64,000 bases of DNA from assembly GCF_000731675.1 (NCBI RefSeq), contig NZ_JMIT01000001.1, positions 188,712 to 252,711 of the forward strand, written 5' to 3'. Every line of letters begins with the position of its first letter. Positions within the stretch are counted from its first letter, which is position 1. This DNA is from Pseudomonas capeferrum (GTDB taxonomy: Bacteria; Pseudomonadota; Gammaproteobacteria; Pseudomonadales; Pseudomonadaceae). The notes under the pieces were generated by a model. It saw nothing but the letters and a program-made list of their open reading frames with translations, ran no database searches and had not been told where the DNA came from. Below are positions 1-8,179 of the stretch, piece by piece. The position numbers and the translations under genes are program-made.

Positions 1-455
1 CATTGGATGGCGGTACAGAACTCGCCTTCCAGGCCCATCACGCGGGTGGTAATCGCGCTGGCACCGCGTGACCACACTGGCACACCATGCTCGCGTATTT
101 CGCCCAGGTCGGTGACGTAGCCGTCGACGATGATCCCCGCCACGCCAGCCTGCTTGGCGGCGTAGGCCATGGCGCCGCCCAGGGCGGCGGTCATGCGTTC
201 ACCGCAGCGGTCCACCACCAGAAAGTCGCCTGGGCGCACGCAGCCCATGGCGTAATGCAGAATCCCGCCATCGTTGCCTGGCATCCTCACGGTCACCGCG
301 GTACCCACGGCCCTGACATTCTGAAAGTGTGCCTTGATGTGCGGGCTGGCAATACCGTGGGTAATGAAATGGCCGATGGTCGCCGGTTCGGCGTTGATCA
401 AGACTTCAAGTTCAGCGGCGCTGATCGGGGCGGGCAGTGCTTCGATAATATACAT
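1..455 (-). CDS. RraA-like / 4-carboxy-4-hydroxy-2-oxoadipate aldolase family protein (3' end outside window)
   Basis: Reading leftward from the ATG at 455 gives an open frame of 151 codons with no stop before the window edge. The fold is the RraA/HMG-CHA aldolase family: the stretch 'VRPGDFLVVD' followed by 'ALGGAMAYAAKQAG' and 'IIVDGYVTDL' is the family's usual core. In that family the D/R residues around 'VDGYVTD' bind a divalent metal and pyruvate; true RraA instead inhibits RNase E. The gene is divergent from a LysR gene, and the class II aldolase/TRAP operon lies beyond that, so a catabolic lyase role is more likely than RNase E control. That is inference from context. An AATAACAA motif sits 6 nt before the start. 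The C-terminus is not visible. Confidence 0.85.
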   Translation of the reverse strand, partial: MYIIEALPAPISAAELEVLINAEPATIGHFITHGIASPHIKAHFQNVRAVGTAVTVRMPGNDGGILHYAMGCVRPGDFLVVDRCGERMTAALGGAMAYAAKQAGVAGIIVDGYVTDLGEIREHGVPVWSRGASAITTRVMGLEGEFCTAIQ

Positions 456-461
456 AGGGTG

Positions 462-469
462 TTGTTATT
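462..469 (-). promoter_or_regulatory. AANAANAA (Crc/Hfq-type) motif before the RraA-like gene
   Basis: On the minus strand this reads AATAACAA, 6 nt upstream of the ATG at 455. It matches the A-rich catabolite-activity motif bound by Hfq with Crc in Pseudomonas. The binding role is inferred. Confidence 0.4.
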
Positions 470-567
470 AGGCCGGATGCTTTTTCGAAGGGTTTCGGTC
501 ATCCTAACAAGCACGCTTAACGGTCGATAATAAAAATCCGTAAGCAGTAACCGGAGCAGTTTTTATC

Positions 568-1467
568 ATGCGTATCACGCTGATGCAGATCGAGGCGTTC
601 TACTGGACCGCCCGCCTCGGGGGCGTTCATGCCGCCTCCCGTCATCTTCACCTGACGCAACCTGCAGTGTCGGCGCGTATCAAGGAAATGGAATCGCTGC
701 TCAGCGTCAAGTTGTTCGACCGCAGCAAGCAACGCATGAGCCTCACCGCAGATGGCCATACCGCTTTGCGCCACGCCGAACAGGTGCTCAACAACAGCAC
801 GCAACTCGAGCAGTTTGCCGCGCAGCAGAAAAAGCACCGGCGCTTGCGCCTGGGCGCGGACGAATGTTCGGCGATGGTCGGGCTGACGGCGGTAATCAGC
901 GATATAAAGGCGCACTTCCCAGAGATCACCCTGGAGATCTCCATCGATGTCGGTGCGGTGCTCAACCGCAAGCTGAACGACCACGAACTCGACATCGCGC
1001 TGCTGACCAACCCGGCCACGCGTGAGGATGTAACCGATGTGTTCCTCGGCTGGATGACCTTCCAGTGGGTGGCGGCGCGGCACCTGGACGTGGCCCCGGG
1101 GCCTTTTCTGGCGCAGCAGGCCCGGCAATATTCGATTGTCACCCACAGTGCGCCCTCGACACTGTATTCAGTGGTGGACCGCTGGCTGATGGAAAGTGGC
1201 TCGGTCAGCCATGCCTTTCATTCGAGCAACTCGCTGGCCTTTATTGCCAAGATGGTAGCGGCAGGGCATGCCATAGGTATTTTGCCGGTACCCTTGATTC
1301 GCGACCTGCTGGCCGTCGATTTGTTGAAGACATTGCCTTGCGATCCGCCGATCCCGCCGGCCAAGTTCTGCCTGTCTTATTTGACCGAACGCCCGGATAT
1401 GCAGCTTGATACCTTGGTTTCGATCATCCGGGCGACCTTGGTCAAACAGAATTTTCTGGTCGATTGA
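568..1467 (+). CDS. LysR-family transcriptional regulator
   Basis: This 299-residue protein has the LysR plan: an N-terminal winged helix-turn-helix (about residues 1-60, with 'AASRHLHLTQPAVSARIKEM' as recognition region, then 'LFDR') and a periplasmic-binding-like effector domain from about residue 90. GGAG lies about 12 nt before the ATG. It is transcribed away from the RraA-like gene, so the 112-bp gap probably carries both promoters and its operator. The likely targets are the RraA-like gene and possibly the aldolase/TRAP operon that ends convergently with it. The effector cannot be read from the sequence. Confidence 0.9.
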   Translation: MRITLMQIEAFYWTARLGGVHAASRHLHLTQPAVSARIKEMESLLSVKLFDRSKQRMSLTADGHTALRHAEQVLNNSTQLEQFAAQQKKHRRLRLGADECSAMVGLTAVISDIKAHFPEITLEISIDVGAVLNRKLNDHELDIALLTNPATREDVTDVFLGWMTFQWVAARHLDVAPGPFLAQQARQYSIVTHSAPSTLYSVVDRWLMESGSVSHAFHSSNSLAFIAKMVAAGHAIGILPVPLIRDLLAVDLLKTLPCDPPIPPAKFCLSYLTERPDMQLDTLVSIIRATLVKQNFLVD

Positions 1468-1480
1468 TCAAACCGGGTGT

Positions 1481-1512
1481 GCCCGGCCACGGCGCAGGCG
1501 CCTTGGCCGGGC
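1481..1512. terminator. GC-rich stem-loop between convergent genes
   Basis: GCCCGGCCA at 1481-1489 pairs perfectly with TGGCCGGGC at 1504-1512, and the loop region can pair further. It lies between the stops of the LysR gene (1467) and the aldolase gene (1519). No T-run follows, so it would be a weak intrinsic terminator or an mRNA 3'-end protector. Confidence 0.45.
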
Positions 1513-1518
1513 CGGCGT

Positions 1519-2319
1519 TCAGGCCACGGCGCGTTTAACGGCCGAGATCTGTTGCCCTGCCTGGTTGAGCCAGGACAGGTCGCTGCCCATCAACAGCATG
1601 TCGCTGCCCATTTCGATGAGGCGCTGCGCGGTGGCCTGGTCTGCGGGGAAGCACGGCACCATGACCTGGATCGCGCGGGCATGGCACTTCTCGATCAGCA
1701 GCTCAAGGCGTTGCAGCACTTCGGGGTTGCCAAGGCGGTAGTCGACCGGCAAATGTCGCGACAATGAATAATCGGCAGGGCCGAAGTGCACGGCGTCGAT
1801 GCCCTCCACGTCGAGTATTTCATCGATGTTGTCAAAGAACTCGTAGCTCTCGGCCATCGGCACGATCACGCTGCGGGTATTTTCGGCCTGGGTGTAGGTG
1901 GCCCAGTCGAAGCCGGGCCCGGCGAACCCTGCCGAGCGCACCGAACTGTCACCGCCGCGGCGCCCCAGCGGGGGAAACTTGCTGTAGCGGATGATTTCGC
2001 GCATCTGCGCCGCCGTGTGGACCTGCGGCACGATCACGCCCGAAGCGCCCATCTCCAGCGCCTTGCGGATGTCCCACTCCAGCGTGCCACGCACCCGTAC
2101 AAGGCAGGGGATGGCCGTGCTGTTGGCGGCCAGCAAGAGCTTCTCCATGTGGCTGTCGACACCCAGCGCAGTGTGCTCGGCATCGATGAAGACGAAGTCC
2201 AGGCCCCAGTTGCCGGCCACCTCGATGGGCATGCAGGCCGTACTGTAAATGTTCATGCCGAAGGTAGCACCGCGTGCCATGCGCGCCTTCAGCGTTGTGT
2301 GTGTGATGTTTGGGTTCAT
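1519..2319 (-). CDS. HpcH/HpaI-family class II aldolase
   Basis: The 266-residue product is a metal-dependent pyruvate aldolase of the HpcH/HpaI family, which reversibly cleaves 2-keto-3-deoxy acids into pyruvate and an aldehyde. Visible residues are the catalytic base in 'FIDAEHTAL' (H49), metal ligands in 'VPMAESYEF' (E157) and 'FGPADYS' (D183), and the phosphate/carboxylate-binding Arg in 'LVRVRG'. I chose the ATG at 2319 over an in-frame upstream ATG (2409) because homology starts there and the upstream extension lies inside the nitrilase gene. It is the last gene of the operon dctQ-dctM-dctP-nitrilase-aldolase and differs from the hpaI gene at 24.9 kb. The natural substrate is unknown. 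Confidence 0.9.
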   Translation of the reverse strand: MNPNITHTTLKARMARGATFGMNIYSTACMPIEVAGNWGLDFVFIDAEHTALGVDSHMEKLLLAANSTAIPCLVRVRGTLEWDIRKALEMGASGVIVPQVHTAAQMREIIRYSKFPPLGRRGGDSSVRSAGFAGPGFDWATYTQAENTRSVIVPMAESYEFFDNIDEILDVEGIDAVHFGPADYSLSRHLPVDYRLGNPEVLQRLELLIEKCHARAIQVMVPCFPADQATAQRLIEMGSDMLLMGSDLSWLNQAGQQISAVKRAVA

Positions 2320-2344
2320 GATTAAGGTCTGCCTTGGGCTGATA

Positions 2345-3148
2345 TCAGAGGCGATAGGTTTCGGGCAGGCGGTCGCGGAACGGGTGCACCTCGAACACGC
2401 CAGGGTCACGTATCAGCGATTTGTTGCGAGCCTTGGCCAGGTCGATTTCGACGCTGTACACACCGTCTTCCAGCCCTGCGCGTACCAAGGTCTTGCCGGA
2501 GGGTTCGATGATGTGGCTGGTGCCGATGAACTGCATGCCTTCATCCATGTCGTTGCGGTTGGGCGCGACGAAATAGACCATGTTCTCGGCCGCGCGCACG
2601 GTGCTGAAAATGTCCGGCAGCATGCGCGCCTGCTCAGGCCAGGCGGCAGGCAGCACGACAATATCGGCGCCTTCGAGCGCCAGCGTGCGGACGACCTCCG
2701 GGAAACGGATTTCATAGCAGATGGCCAGGCCGATACGGCCGATCTCGGTGTCGAACACCGGCGGCGCCCACTCGCTCGGGCGGTCGGTGAAACGGTCGCC
2801 GATCATGAACGGCAGATGGCGTTTGCGGTGCAGGCCGATAATGCCCTGTGCGCCGATCAGCGCGGCGGTGTTGTACACCGAGGCTTCATGCCGTTCGTAG
2901 AAACCGACCACGATCAAGATGCCGCTCTGCGCCGATACCTGCAGCAGCGGTGCCAAGGCATCCAGGGTAATGGCGCCGCGTTCGAGGTCTTCGCGGCTGT
3001 CGAAGGCGCCACCGGTAATCAGGCATTCGGCAAAGGCGATCAGGCGCGAGCCTTCAGCCGCAGTCTGACGTGCCAGTTCGGCAACCTTTTCTAGGGTGAG
3101 GGCCGGGTTGCCGGCCACGGGATGAATCTGGGCGACGGAGATTTTCAT
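2345..3148 (-). CDS. carbon-nitrogen hydrolase (nitrilase superfamily)
   Basis: The 267-residue protein is a nitrilase-superfamily amidase with an intact catalytic triad: E41 ('FAECLI'), K109 ('LHRKRHLP') and C144 ('AICYEIRFPE'). Members hydrolyse amides, carbamoyl groups or nitriles in the cytoplasm. The length is typical of the stand-alone omega-amidase/carbamoylase-like branch. It sits between a TRAP transporter and an aldolase, with 25 bp to the aldolase start, so it probably deamidates or hydrolyses the imported compound or an intermediate. The exact substrate cannot be deduced from the sequence. Confidence 0.9.
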   Translation of the reverse strand: MKISVAQIHPVAGNPALTLEKVAELARQTAAEGSRLIAFAECLITGGAFDSREDLERGAITLDALAPLLQVSAQSGILIVVGFYERHEASVYNTAALIGAQGIIGLHRKRHLPFMIGDRFTDRPSEWAPPVFDTEIGRIGLAICYEIRFPEVVRTLALEGADIVVLPAAWPEQARMLPDIFSTVRAAENMVYFVAPNRNDMDEGMQFIGTSHIIEPSGKTLVRAGLEDGVYSVEIDLAKARNKSLIRDPGVFEVHPFRDRLPETYRL

Positions 3149-3172
3149 GCGGGTCCTTGTGGTAATTGAAGG

Positions 3173-3191
3173 GCGCCGCCGCGGGCGGCGC
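3173..3191 (-). other. intercistronic GC hairpin between dctP and nitrilase genes
   Basis: GCGCCGCC (3173-3180) and GGCGGCGC (3184-3191) form a perfect 8-bp stem with a 3-nt loop in the 51-bp gap after dctP. It has no T-run. Such hairpins often stabilise the 3' end of a highly expressed binding-protein transcript; that role is inferred. Confidence 0.5.
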
Positions 3192-3199
3192 GGGTAATG

Positions 3200-4195
3200 T
3201 CACTGCGCCTGGTAGCCCATGGCCTGGTAGACCTTGCTGACCAGTTCGGGGTTGATCTGGGCGGCGTACTTGTCGACCACGGGGCGGATCCTGGCCTGGA
3301 TCCGCGCGACCTCTTCGGCCGGCATGTCGTTGACCTGCATGCCGTCGCTGCGCAGTTCGGCGATGGCCTTGCTGTCGGCCTCGCGGGAGATCCTGCGTTG
3401 CTCCAGGCGCACTTCCTGGGCCACCTCGGTCAGCAGTTGCTGCTCATCGCGGTTGAGGGTGTCCCAGAAGGTCTTGCTGATCAGCACAATCTGCGGGTTG
3501 TAGTTATGCCGGGTCAGGCTCAGGTACTTCTGGACCTCGTTGAAGCGCGAGGCCAAGATCAGCGCCGCCGGGTTTTCCTGGCCATCCACGGTGCCGGTCT
3601 CCAGTGCCGTGTGCACCTCGGTGAAGGGCAGGGGGGTGGGGTTGGCACCCAGCGCAGCCCACACGTCGAGGAACAGCGGCGATTGCTGCGCGCGGATCTT
3701 CAGGCCGGCAATGTCTTCAAGGCTTTGCACCGGGCGCGCATTGTTGGTCAGGTTGCGTACGCCCAGCTCCCAGAACGCCAGGCCGACCAGGTTCTTTTCG
3801 GGCAACTGGTCGGTGAGCATCTTGCCCACTTCGCCATCGAGCATGGCATCGACCTTGGCGGTGTCGGTGTACAGGAACGGGAAGTCGAGGATGCCGAAGT
3901 CGGTGACGTGGTTGATCATCAACCCGGCGTTCCAGGTCATCATTTCAACCACGCCGCCTTGCAGCGACGACAGCACTTGCACGTCGCCACCCAGGACGCC
4001 ATTAGGGAAGGTGCGTACCTTGATCTTGCCATCGCTGCGCTCTTGCACTTTCTTGGCGAACAGCTCCATGCCGATGGCCGGTGGCGTGCCCTTGGGGCTG
4101 GTGGCGGCGAACTTGATCACACGCGGATTGTAATCGGCGGCCATGCTCAGGCTGCTGGAGAGCAAAAGGGCGGCGATGACGGCGAGCTTCTTCAT
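3200..4195 (-). CDS. dctP: TRAP transporter periplasmic solute-binding subunit (DctP family)
   Basis: The 331-residue protein begins with a signal peptide (about residues 1-19, cleavage after 'SSSLSMA'). The rest is a DctP-type binding protein: 'AATSPKGTPPAIGMELFAKK' near the N-terminus, 'FPNGVLGGD', and 'IAGLKIRAQQSP', which carries the Arg that typically pairs with the substrate carboxylate. It would capture an organic acid in the periplasm for the DctQM membrane pair. The gene lies 28 bp after dctM. AACAATAA precedes the AAAAGG Shine-Dalgarno. The ligand is unassigned. Confidence 0.93.
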   Translation of the reverse strand: MKKLAVIAALLLSSSLSMAADYNPRVIKFAATSPKGTPPAIGMELFAKKVQERSDGKIKVRTFPNGVLGGDVQVLSSLQGGVVEMMTWNAGLMINHVTDFGILDFPFLYTDTAKVDAMLDGEVGKMLTDQLPEKNLVGLAFWELGVRNLTNNARPVQSLEDIAGLKIRAQQSPLFLDVWAALGANPTPLPFTEVHTALETGTVDGQENPAALILASRFNEVQKYLSLTRHNYNPQIVLISKTFWDTLNRDEQQLLTEVAQEVRLEQRRISREADSKAIAELRSDGMQVNDMPAEEVARIQARIRPVVDKYAAQINPELVSKVYQAMGYQAQ

Positions 4196-4207
4196 GGTGT
4201 GTGCCTT

Positions 4208-4215
4208 TTATTGTT
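4208..4215 (-). promoter_or_regulatory. AANAANAA (Crc/Hfq-type) motif before dctP
   Basis: The minus strand reads AACAATAA, which runs directly into the AAAAGG Shine-Dalgarno sequence of dctP. A protein bound here would block ribosome entry. The assignment rests on the match to the motif only. Confidence 0.45.
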
Positions 4216-4223
4216 GTAGGGGA

Positions 4224-5507
4224 TCAGTGGCCGAACCACTGAGCGGGGACGGTGACCAGTTCGGGGAAGATGACCAGCAGGAACAGCACGATGATTTCGG
4301 CGATCAGGAACGGGAACGTGCCCTTGAGCAGCGCCTCGTAGCGCATCCTGCCGATGCCGCACACGACGTTCAGCACCGTGCCCACGGGTGGGGTGATCAG
4401 GCCGATCGAGCAATTGATCATGAACAGCACGCCGAAATAGATCGGGTCGATGTTGGCGGCGGTTACTACCGGCACCAGGATGGGCGCAAGCAGCAGTACG
4501 GTCGGCGTCAGGTCCATGACCATGGAGATCACCAGGATCAACAGCATCAACACCACGATCAGCAAGCGTGGGTTGTCCATCACTGGCTGGATCAGGTCGA
4601 TGATCTGCCCCGGGATGTCGGCGATGGTGATCATCCAGGCGGGTATCGAGGCAGCGGCGACCAGGAACATCACGGCGGCGGTGGTCTTGCCGGCGCGCAG
4701 CAGCAGGTCATTGAGCGACTTGAGGCTGAGTTCGCGGTAGATCAACGACGACACCAGCAGGGCATAGACGCTGGCAACCGCACCGGCCTCGGTGGGGGTG
4801 ACCACGCCAAAGCGCAGGCCTACCACGATGATAACCGGCAGCATCAATGCCCAGAAGCTGTCGACCAAGGCCTTGAGGCGCTGCTTGGCACTGGCCTTTG
4901 GGCTCAGCTCGACCTCGGTATTGCGCCGCGACATCAGCCACCAGGCCACGACCAGGGCGGCGGCGATCATCAGCCCCGGGGCAATGCCGGCAAGGAACAG
5001 CTTGGTGATCGACAGGCCGGAAGCCACCCCCAGCACGACGAACCCGATACTGGGCGGGATGATCGAACCGAGCACCGAGACCGAGGCGATCAGGCCGCCG
5101 GAGCGGTCGCGGTTGTAGCCGGCGATGACCATCATCGGCAGCAGCAGCGCGGTCAGCGAGGCCGCGTCCGCCAGTGCCGAACCGGACAGGCTGGACAGCA
5201 GCACGCCAGCGAAGATGGTGACGTAGCCGAGCCCGCCGCGCAGGTGGCCGACCAAGGTGATGGCCAGGTTGATGATGCGCTTGGACAAGCCACCGCTGTT
5301 CATGACCTCGCCAGCGATGATGAACAGCGGAATGGCCAGCAGGGGGAAGCTGCCTGCAGAGTTGATGATGTTCTGCGCGATGATCTGGCCATCGAACAGG
5401 CCCAGCAGCCACATCAAGGCAACGCCGCAGAGGATCAGGGCGTAAGCGATGGGGGCGCCGATCAGGATGGCGGCCATCAGCACGCCGACGAAGACAGACA
5501 GGGCCAT
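4224..5507 (-). CDS. dctM: TRAP transporter large permease (DctM family)
   Basis: This 427-residue, highly hydrophobic protein is the large (12-TM class) membrane subunit of a TRAP symporter. Family hallmarks are 'PLFIIAGEVMNSGGLSKRI', 'LLSSLSGSALADAA' and the C-terminal 'GLITPPVGTVLNVV' re-entrant motif. The start is the ATG at 5507, whose A lies in the TAATG overlap with the dctQ stop. An in-frame upstream ATG (5621) would run through dctQ. It uses the Na+ gradient to import the solute delivered by DctP. Confidence 0.95.
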   Translation of the reverse strand: MALSVFVGVLMAAILIGAPIAYALILCGVALMWLLGLFDGQIIAQNIINSAGSFPLLAIPLFIIAGEVMNSGGLSKRIINLAITLVGHLRGGLGYVTIFAGVLLSSLSGSALADAASLTALLLPMMVIAGYNRDRSGGLIASVSVLGSIIPPSIGFVVLGVASGLSITKLFLAGIAPGLMIAAALVVAWWLMSRRNTEVELSPKASAKQRLKALVDSFWALMLPVIIVVGLRFGVVTPTEAGAVASVYALLVSSLIYRELSLKSLNDLLLRAGKTTAAVMFLVAAASIPAWMITIADIPGQIIDLIQPVMDNPRLLIVVLMLLILVISMVMDLTPTVLLLAPILVPVVTAANIDPIYFGVLFMINCSIGLITPPVGTVLNVVCGIGRMRYEALLKGTFPFLIAEIIVLFLLVIFPELVTVPAQWFGH

Positions 5508-6025
5508 TATTCGACTGCTCCGTGTTCGGCTGCCGAGGGTTCGGCCGGGGTGTGCGCGGGCAGGGTGCCCGTGAGGTTTCTGACCAGCTGGGTAAAGATC
5601 AGCAGGCCGCTGAGTATGCAAAAGACCAGGCCTGCACCATGGAACAAGGCCATGGAAATGCCTGTGGAGGGGGCGCCTACATGCAGGTTGATCACGGTCT
5701 GTTTCCAGCTGCCGTCAAGGAACAGCCAGGTCACGTAGAGCATCAGCACTTGAGTGAGCGCCAGCAGGCATCTGGCCACGCTAGGGGAGACCCGCCGGGT
5801 AACGATGTCGACGCCGATGTGGCCATGTTCGTGAAGCATCAGTTGGGCGCCGGCGAACACCAGCCAGACGAAGGCCAGGCGCGAAATCTCCTCGCTGAAG
5901 AACAGGCCCGAGTTGAAGCCGTAGCGCAGCACGACATTGGTGAAAATCAGGCAGGTGATGGTGACAAGGCACCCGATCACCAACGTCTTCAGAACCAGGA
6001 AGTAACCATCGATCAGTGTTTTCAT
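5507..6025 (-). CDS. dctQ: TRAP transporter small permease (DctQ family)
   Basis: The 172-residue protein has four predicted membrane spans (starting about residues 12, 50, 92 and 130) and the DctQ signatures 'EEISRLAFVWLVFAGAQLM' and 'HIGVDIV'. It is the first gene of the TRAP operon. AGGAG lies 6 nt before the ATG and the stop codon overlaps the dctM start (TAATG), so the two membrane subunits are translationally coupled. The residues after about 155 are hydrophilic and probably cytoplasmic. Confidence 0.93.
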   Translation of the reverse strand: MKTLIDGYFLVLKTLVIGCLVTITCLIFTNVVLRYGFNSGLFFSEEISRLAFVWLVFAGAQLMLHEHGHIGVDIVTRRVSPSVARCLLALTQVLMLYVTWLFLDGSWKQTVINLHVGAPSTGISMALFHGAGLVFCILSGLLIFTQLVRNLTGTLPAHTPAEPSAAEHGAVE

Positions 6026-6366
6026 GGCGCCTCCTGGAGCATCACTGCCCAGGGAGCGCCGAAAGCGCTTGGTGCGAGAACGCGGACAGGAACATCCACC
6101 TGTAAGTGTGAGCGGGGCATGGAGTCACCTTTTTATTATTGGACATACGTCGTCGTACGACTGTGTGGATTGTTCAACGAAACGCCCGGTGTCTGCTGCC
6201 TCAAGTTTTTTATCAGGGGGATAAGAAATAGCGATCAGTGGGCTGGCGCCGCGCGTGCAAGGGACTGCCGTCGCAGCGTCGCGGTAGCAGGGTGTAACGT
6301 ATGGTCGCGGTCCTTGCCCTGGGTCGGCATGCTAGAATCCGCCCCTTCGAATCTGGAGGTACACGC
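6026..6366. promoter_or_regulatory. divergent intergenic region with a GTCGTACGAC palindrome
   Basis: This 341-bp gap separates the TRAP operon (minus) from the SPOR lipoprotein gene (plus). A perfect 10-bp palindrome GTCGTACGAC lies at 6152-6161, 127 bp upstream of dctQ, within the wider near-palindrome ACGTCGTCGTACGACTGT. That shape is typical of GntR/FadR-family operators, but no GntR gene is in the window. On the plus side an extended -10 (TGCTAGAAT, hexamer at 6333-6338) precedes the lipoprotein gene. No credible ORF is seen in the gap. Confidence 0.5.
6330..6338 (+). promoter_or_regulatory. extended -10 promoter element of the SPOR lipoprotein gene
   Basis: TGCTAGAAT is a TGN extended -10 with hexamer TAGAAT at 6333-6338, 28 nt upstream of the GTG start. 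No good -35 is seen at 17 bp, which is normal for extended -10 promoters. Confidence 0.5.
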
Positions 6367-6936
6367 GTGCGCAAACTGGCTGTGGTAATGGCAGTGCTCG
6401 CCCTGGCGGGCTGTGAAAACGAGGTCGAAGGCGTGCACAAGCAGGTGGCCGAGCACCTGCACAACCCCAAGACGGCCAAGTTCGGCAACGTGCGGATCGA
6501 CACGAATGGCACCCTCTGCGGCCAGGTCCGCGGCAAGGACGATGCCGGGCAGTACGAAGCCTACCGCAGCTATGTGGCGATCAAGCGTGATGGCCAGTAC
6601 CAGATCATCGTCGACGACAGCGGCAACAACCTGCGCATCCGCGAACTGTGTGGCGGTGCCGACCTGCAGCGCCGCGCCGAGGCGCTGGCCGGTGAGCCGG
6701 CCCCTGAAGGCTGGGATGTCGAAGTGGTGCAGGGGGCGAACATGGGCGCATTGAGCGACATGACGGCGCGCCTGATCGAGAAGGGCATCCCGTCTTCTGT
6801 CGAATACCGCAACGGCAAGCCGGTCGTGCTGATGGGGCCGTTCCCCACCAAGGAAGAAGCCGAGGCGCGCAAGGCCGAGGTGATGGCCAAGCTGGGGACC
6901 GATTCGGTGGTGATCCAGCACGGCGCCCAGCGCTGA
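6367..6936 (+). CDS. SPOR-domain lipoprotein
   Basis: I chose the GTG at 6367 because GGAGGT lies 7 nt upstream and the N-terminus then becomes a lipoprotein signal with lipobox 'LAGC' (Cys about residue 16). The open frame reaches back to an ATG at 6301, but that would bury the signal. The mature 170 residues end in a SPOR-like domain ('WDVEVVQGANMGALSDM' to 'LMGPFPTKEEAEARKAEV'), a fold that binds denuded septal peptidoglycan. It probably sits on the periplasmic side of the envelope and acts at or near the division site. It has its own promoter and is not part of the neighbouring TRAP operon. Confidence 0.85.
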   Translation: MRKLAVVMAVLALAGCENEVEGVHKQVAEHLHNPKTAKFGNVRIDTNGTLCGQVRGKDDAGQYEAYRSYVAIKRDGQYQIIVDDSGNNLRIRELCGGADLQRRAEALAGEPAPEGWDVEVVQGANMGALSDMTARLIEKGIPSSVEYRNGKPVVLMGPFPTKEEAEARKAEVMAKLGTDSVVIQHGAQR

Positions 6937-7051
6937 GGGTTATCCAGGCTGCAAGGCAGGCCGCAAGGGCTCTATCGCAAGCAGCCGACCTGTCATCTGC
7001 GACCAGTGCGGGCTATGCTTGCACTGGGAGAGCTGAACGGGGAGGGGCCTC

Positions 7052-7477
7052 ATGTCTACACTGGAGCGGGCCATTGTCGTGGCAGCCAAGGCACATGAAG
7101 GGCAATACGATAAGGGTGGGGCGGCGTACATCCTCCACCCGTTGCGCGTGATGATGCGGGTTTCCACGCCCGAGCAGCGGATCGTCGCGGTGCTTCATGA
7201 TGTGATTGAAGATACCCCGCTGACCCTGTCCGACCTGGCGCGTGAAGGTTTTGCACTGAAAATTCTCGCCGCCTTGCTGGCGCTGAGCCGACGTGACGGC
7301 GAGGCCTATCAGGACTTCGTGGTACGGCTGGGCGTCGACCCGCTGGCGCGTACCGTCAAATTGGCCGACCTGGCCGACAACAGCGACCTCTCGCGCATCG
7401 CCTGCCCAGGCCCTGCCGACCTGGCGCGGCTGGCCCGTTACCGGGAGGCCAGCGCCTACCTGCAGACACTGGCCTGA
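7052..7477 (+). CDS. HD-domain protein, RelA/SpoT hydrolase-like
   Basis: The 141-residue protein carries the metal-binding HD fold of ppGpp hydrolases: 'KAHEGQYDKGG', 'YILHPLRVM', 'VLHDVIEDTPLT' (the H-D pair) and the later 'KLADLADNSD'. It is only a stand-alone HD module, without synthetase, TGS or ACT domains, as in small alarmone hydrolases or Mesh1-like proteins. GGGGAGGGG lies just upstream of the ATG. It may hydrolyse ppGpp or another phosphorylated nucleotide. The substrate is inferred from the family. Confidence 0.85.
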   Translation: MSTLERAIVVAAKAHEGQYDKGGAAYILHPLRVMMRVSTPEQRIVAVLHDVIEDTPLTLSDLAREGFALKILAALLALSRRDGEAYQDFVVRLGVDPLARTVKLADLADNSDLSRIACPGPADLARLARYREASAYLQTLA

Positions 7478-7480
7478 CCC

Positions 7481-8173
7481 TCAGCCGCAGGCCTTGAGGT
7501 TCACCGGCCCGACGAATGCGTTACCACGCCCCATCACGCAGGCCACCTGCTGGTTGCGTTGCAGCTCCCAGGCCTGCGGTGGGTACGTCTTGTTCCAGGC
7601 TTCGAACAACTGGCGGTCCTGCTTCGACAGGCGCAGGTTGTACTGCTTGCTCATGTAGAAGTAGGTGCGCGCGATCATGCCGCGGATCGAGGGGCGCGGC
7701 ATGACCTTCTTGGCCTTGAAATCGACCTGGGTCAGGCAACTGCCGTACTGACCCCGCTGTTCGGGCAGCCAACCGAAACTGAAGTTGCTGCGGTCGCCGT
7801 TGACCTCGCCAATGCTGGGCACCAGGTTGTGCAGGTCGGCCTCGGCGCGTTTGTACACCTCATCCTGTTGCGAGCATTGTTTGCGCCCTCCGGCCTGCCA
7901 GCACTGGCGCTGGTGGCCAATGTGCCAGGCCGGCACGATGTGCTCCCATTCGATGCGCGAAGCCCGTTGCGCATTCTTGCGCGGGGCATAACCGCAAGAG
8001 GCAAGGTCGACCTTGTTGCCTTTATATTTGCAGCCGCAATAAAACTCCGTCGACTGGGGCGCGTACAGCTTCCAGGCGACTTTCTTGGCCTCCTGGAAGG
8101 TGCGCGGGGCATCGGCTTGGGCAAGCGGGGTGGCCAACAGCAGGCAGGTTGCAGCGAAAAGCGAAACTCTCAT
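7481..8173 (-). CDS. endA: endonuclease I (EndA/NucM family)
   Basis: The 230-residue protein has a Sec signal (cleavage after 'PLAQA') and the beta-beta-alpha-metal nuclease core of endonuclease I: 'RIEWEHIVPAW' with the catalytic His, then 'DLHNLVPSIGEVNGDRSNF'. Several Cys residues ('YCGCKYKG', 'ASCGYAP', 'QCWQAGGRKQC') probably form the structural disulfides seen in Vvn/EndA. It would degrade double-stranded DNA in the periplasm. It begins 6 bp after the DUF1654 gene, so both genes probably share the LexA-type promoter at about 8.45 kb. That would be an unusual setting for endA. Confidence 0.93.
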   Translation of the reverse strand: MRVSLFAATCLLLATPLAQADAPRTFQEAKKVAWKLYAPQSTEFYCGCKYKGNKVDLASCGYAPRKNAQRASRIEWEHIVPAWHIGHQRQCWQAGGRKQCSQQDEVYKRAEADLHNLVPSIGEVNGDRSNFSFGWLPEQRGQYGSCLTQVDFKAKKVMPRPSIRGMIARTYFYMSKQYNLRLSKQDRQLFEAWNKTYPPQAWELQRNQQVACVMGRGNAFVGPVNLKACG

Positions 8174-8179
8174 GCGCGG

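Noticed and set aside
4143..5738. A 531-codon His/Gln/Asp-rich frame opposite dctM
   Set aside because: The composition is the reverse-strand image of a hydrophobic membrane protein, not a real polypeptide.
7052..7477. Annotating the HD protein as a full RelA/SpoT
   Set aside because: Only the hydrolase-type HD module is present; synthetase and C-terminal regulatory domains are missing.
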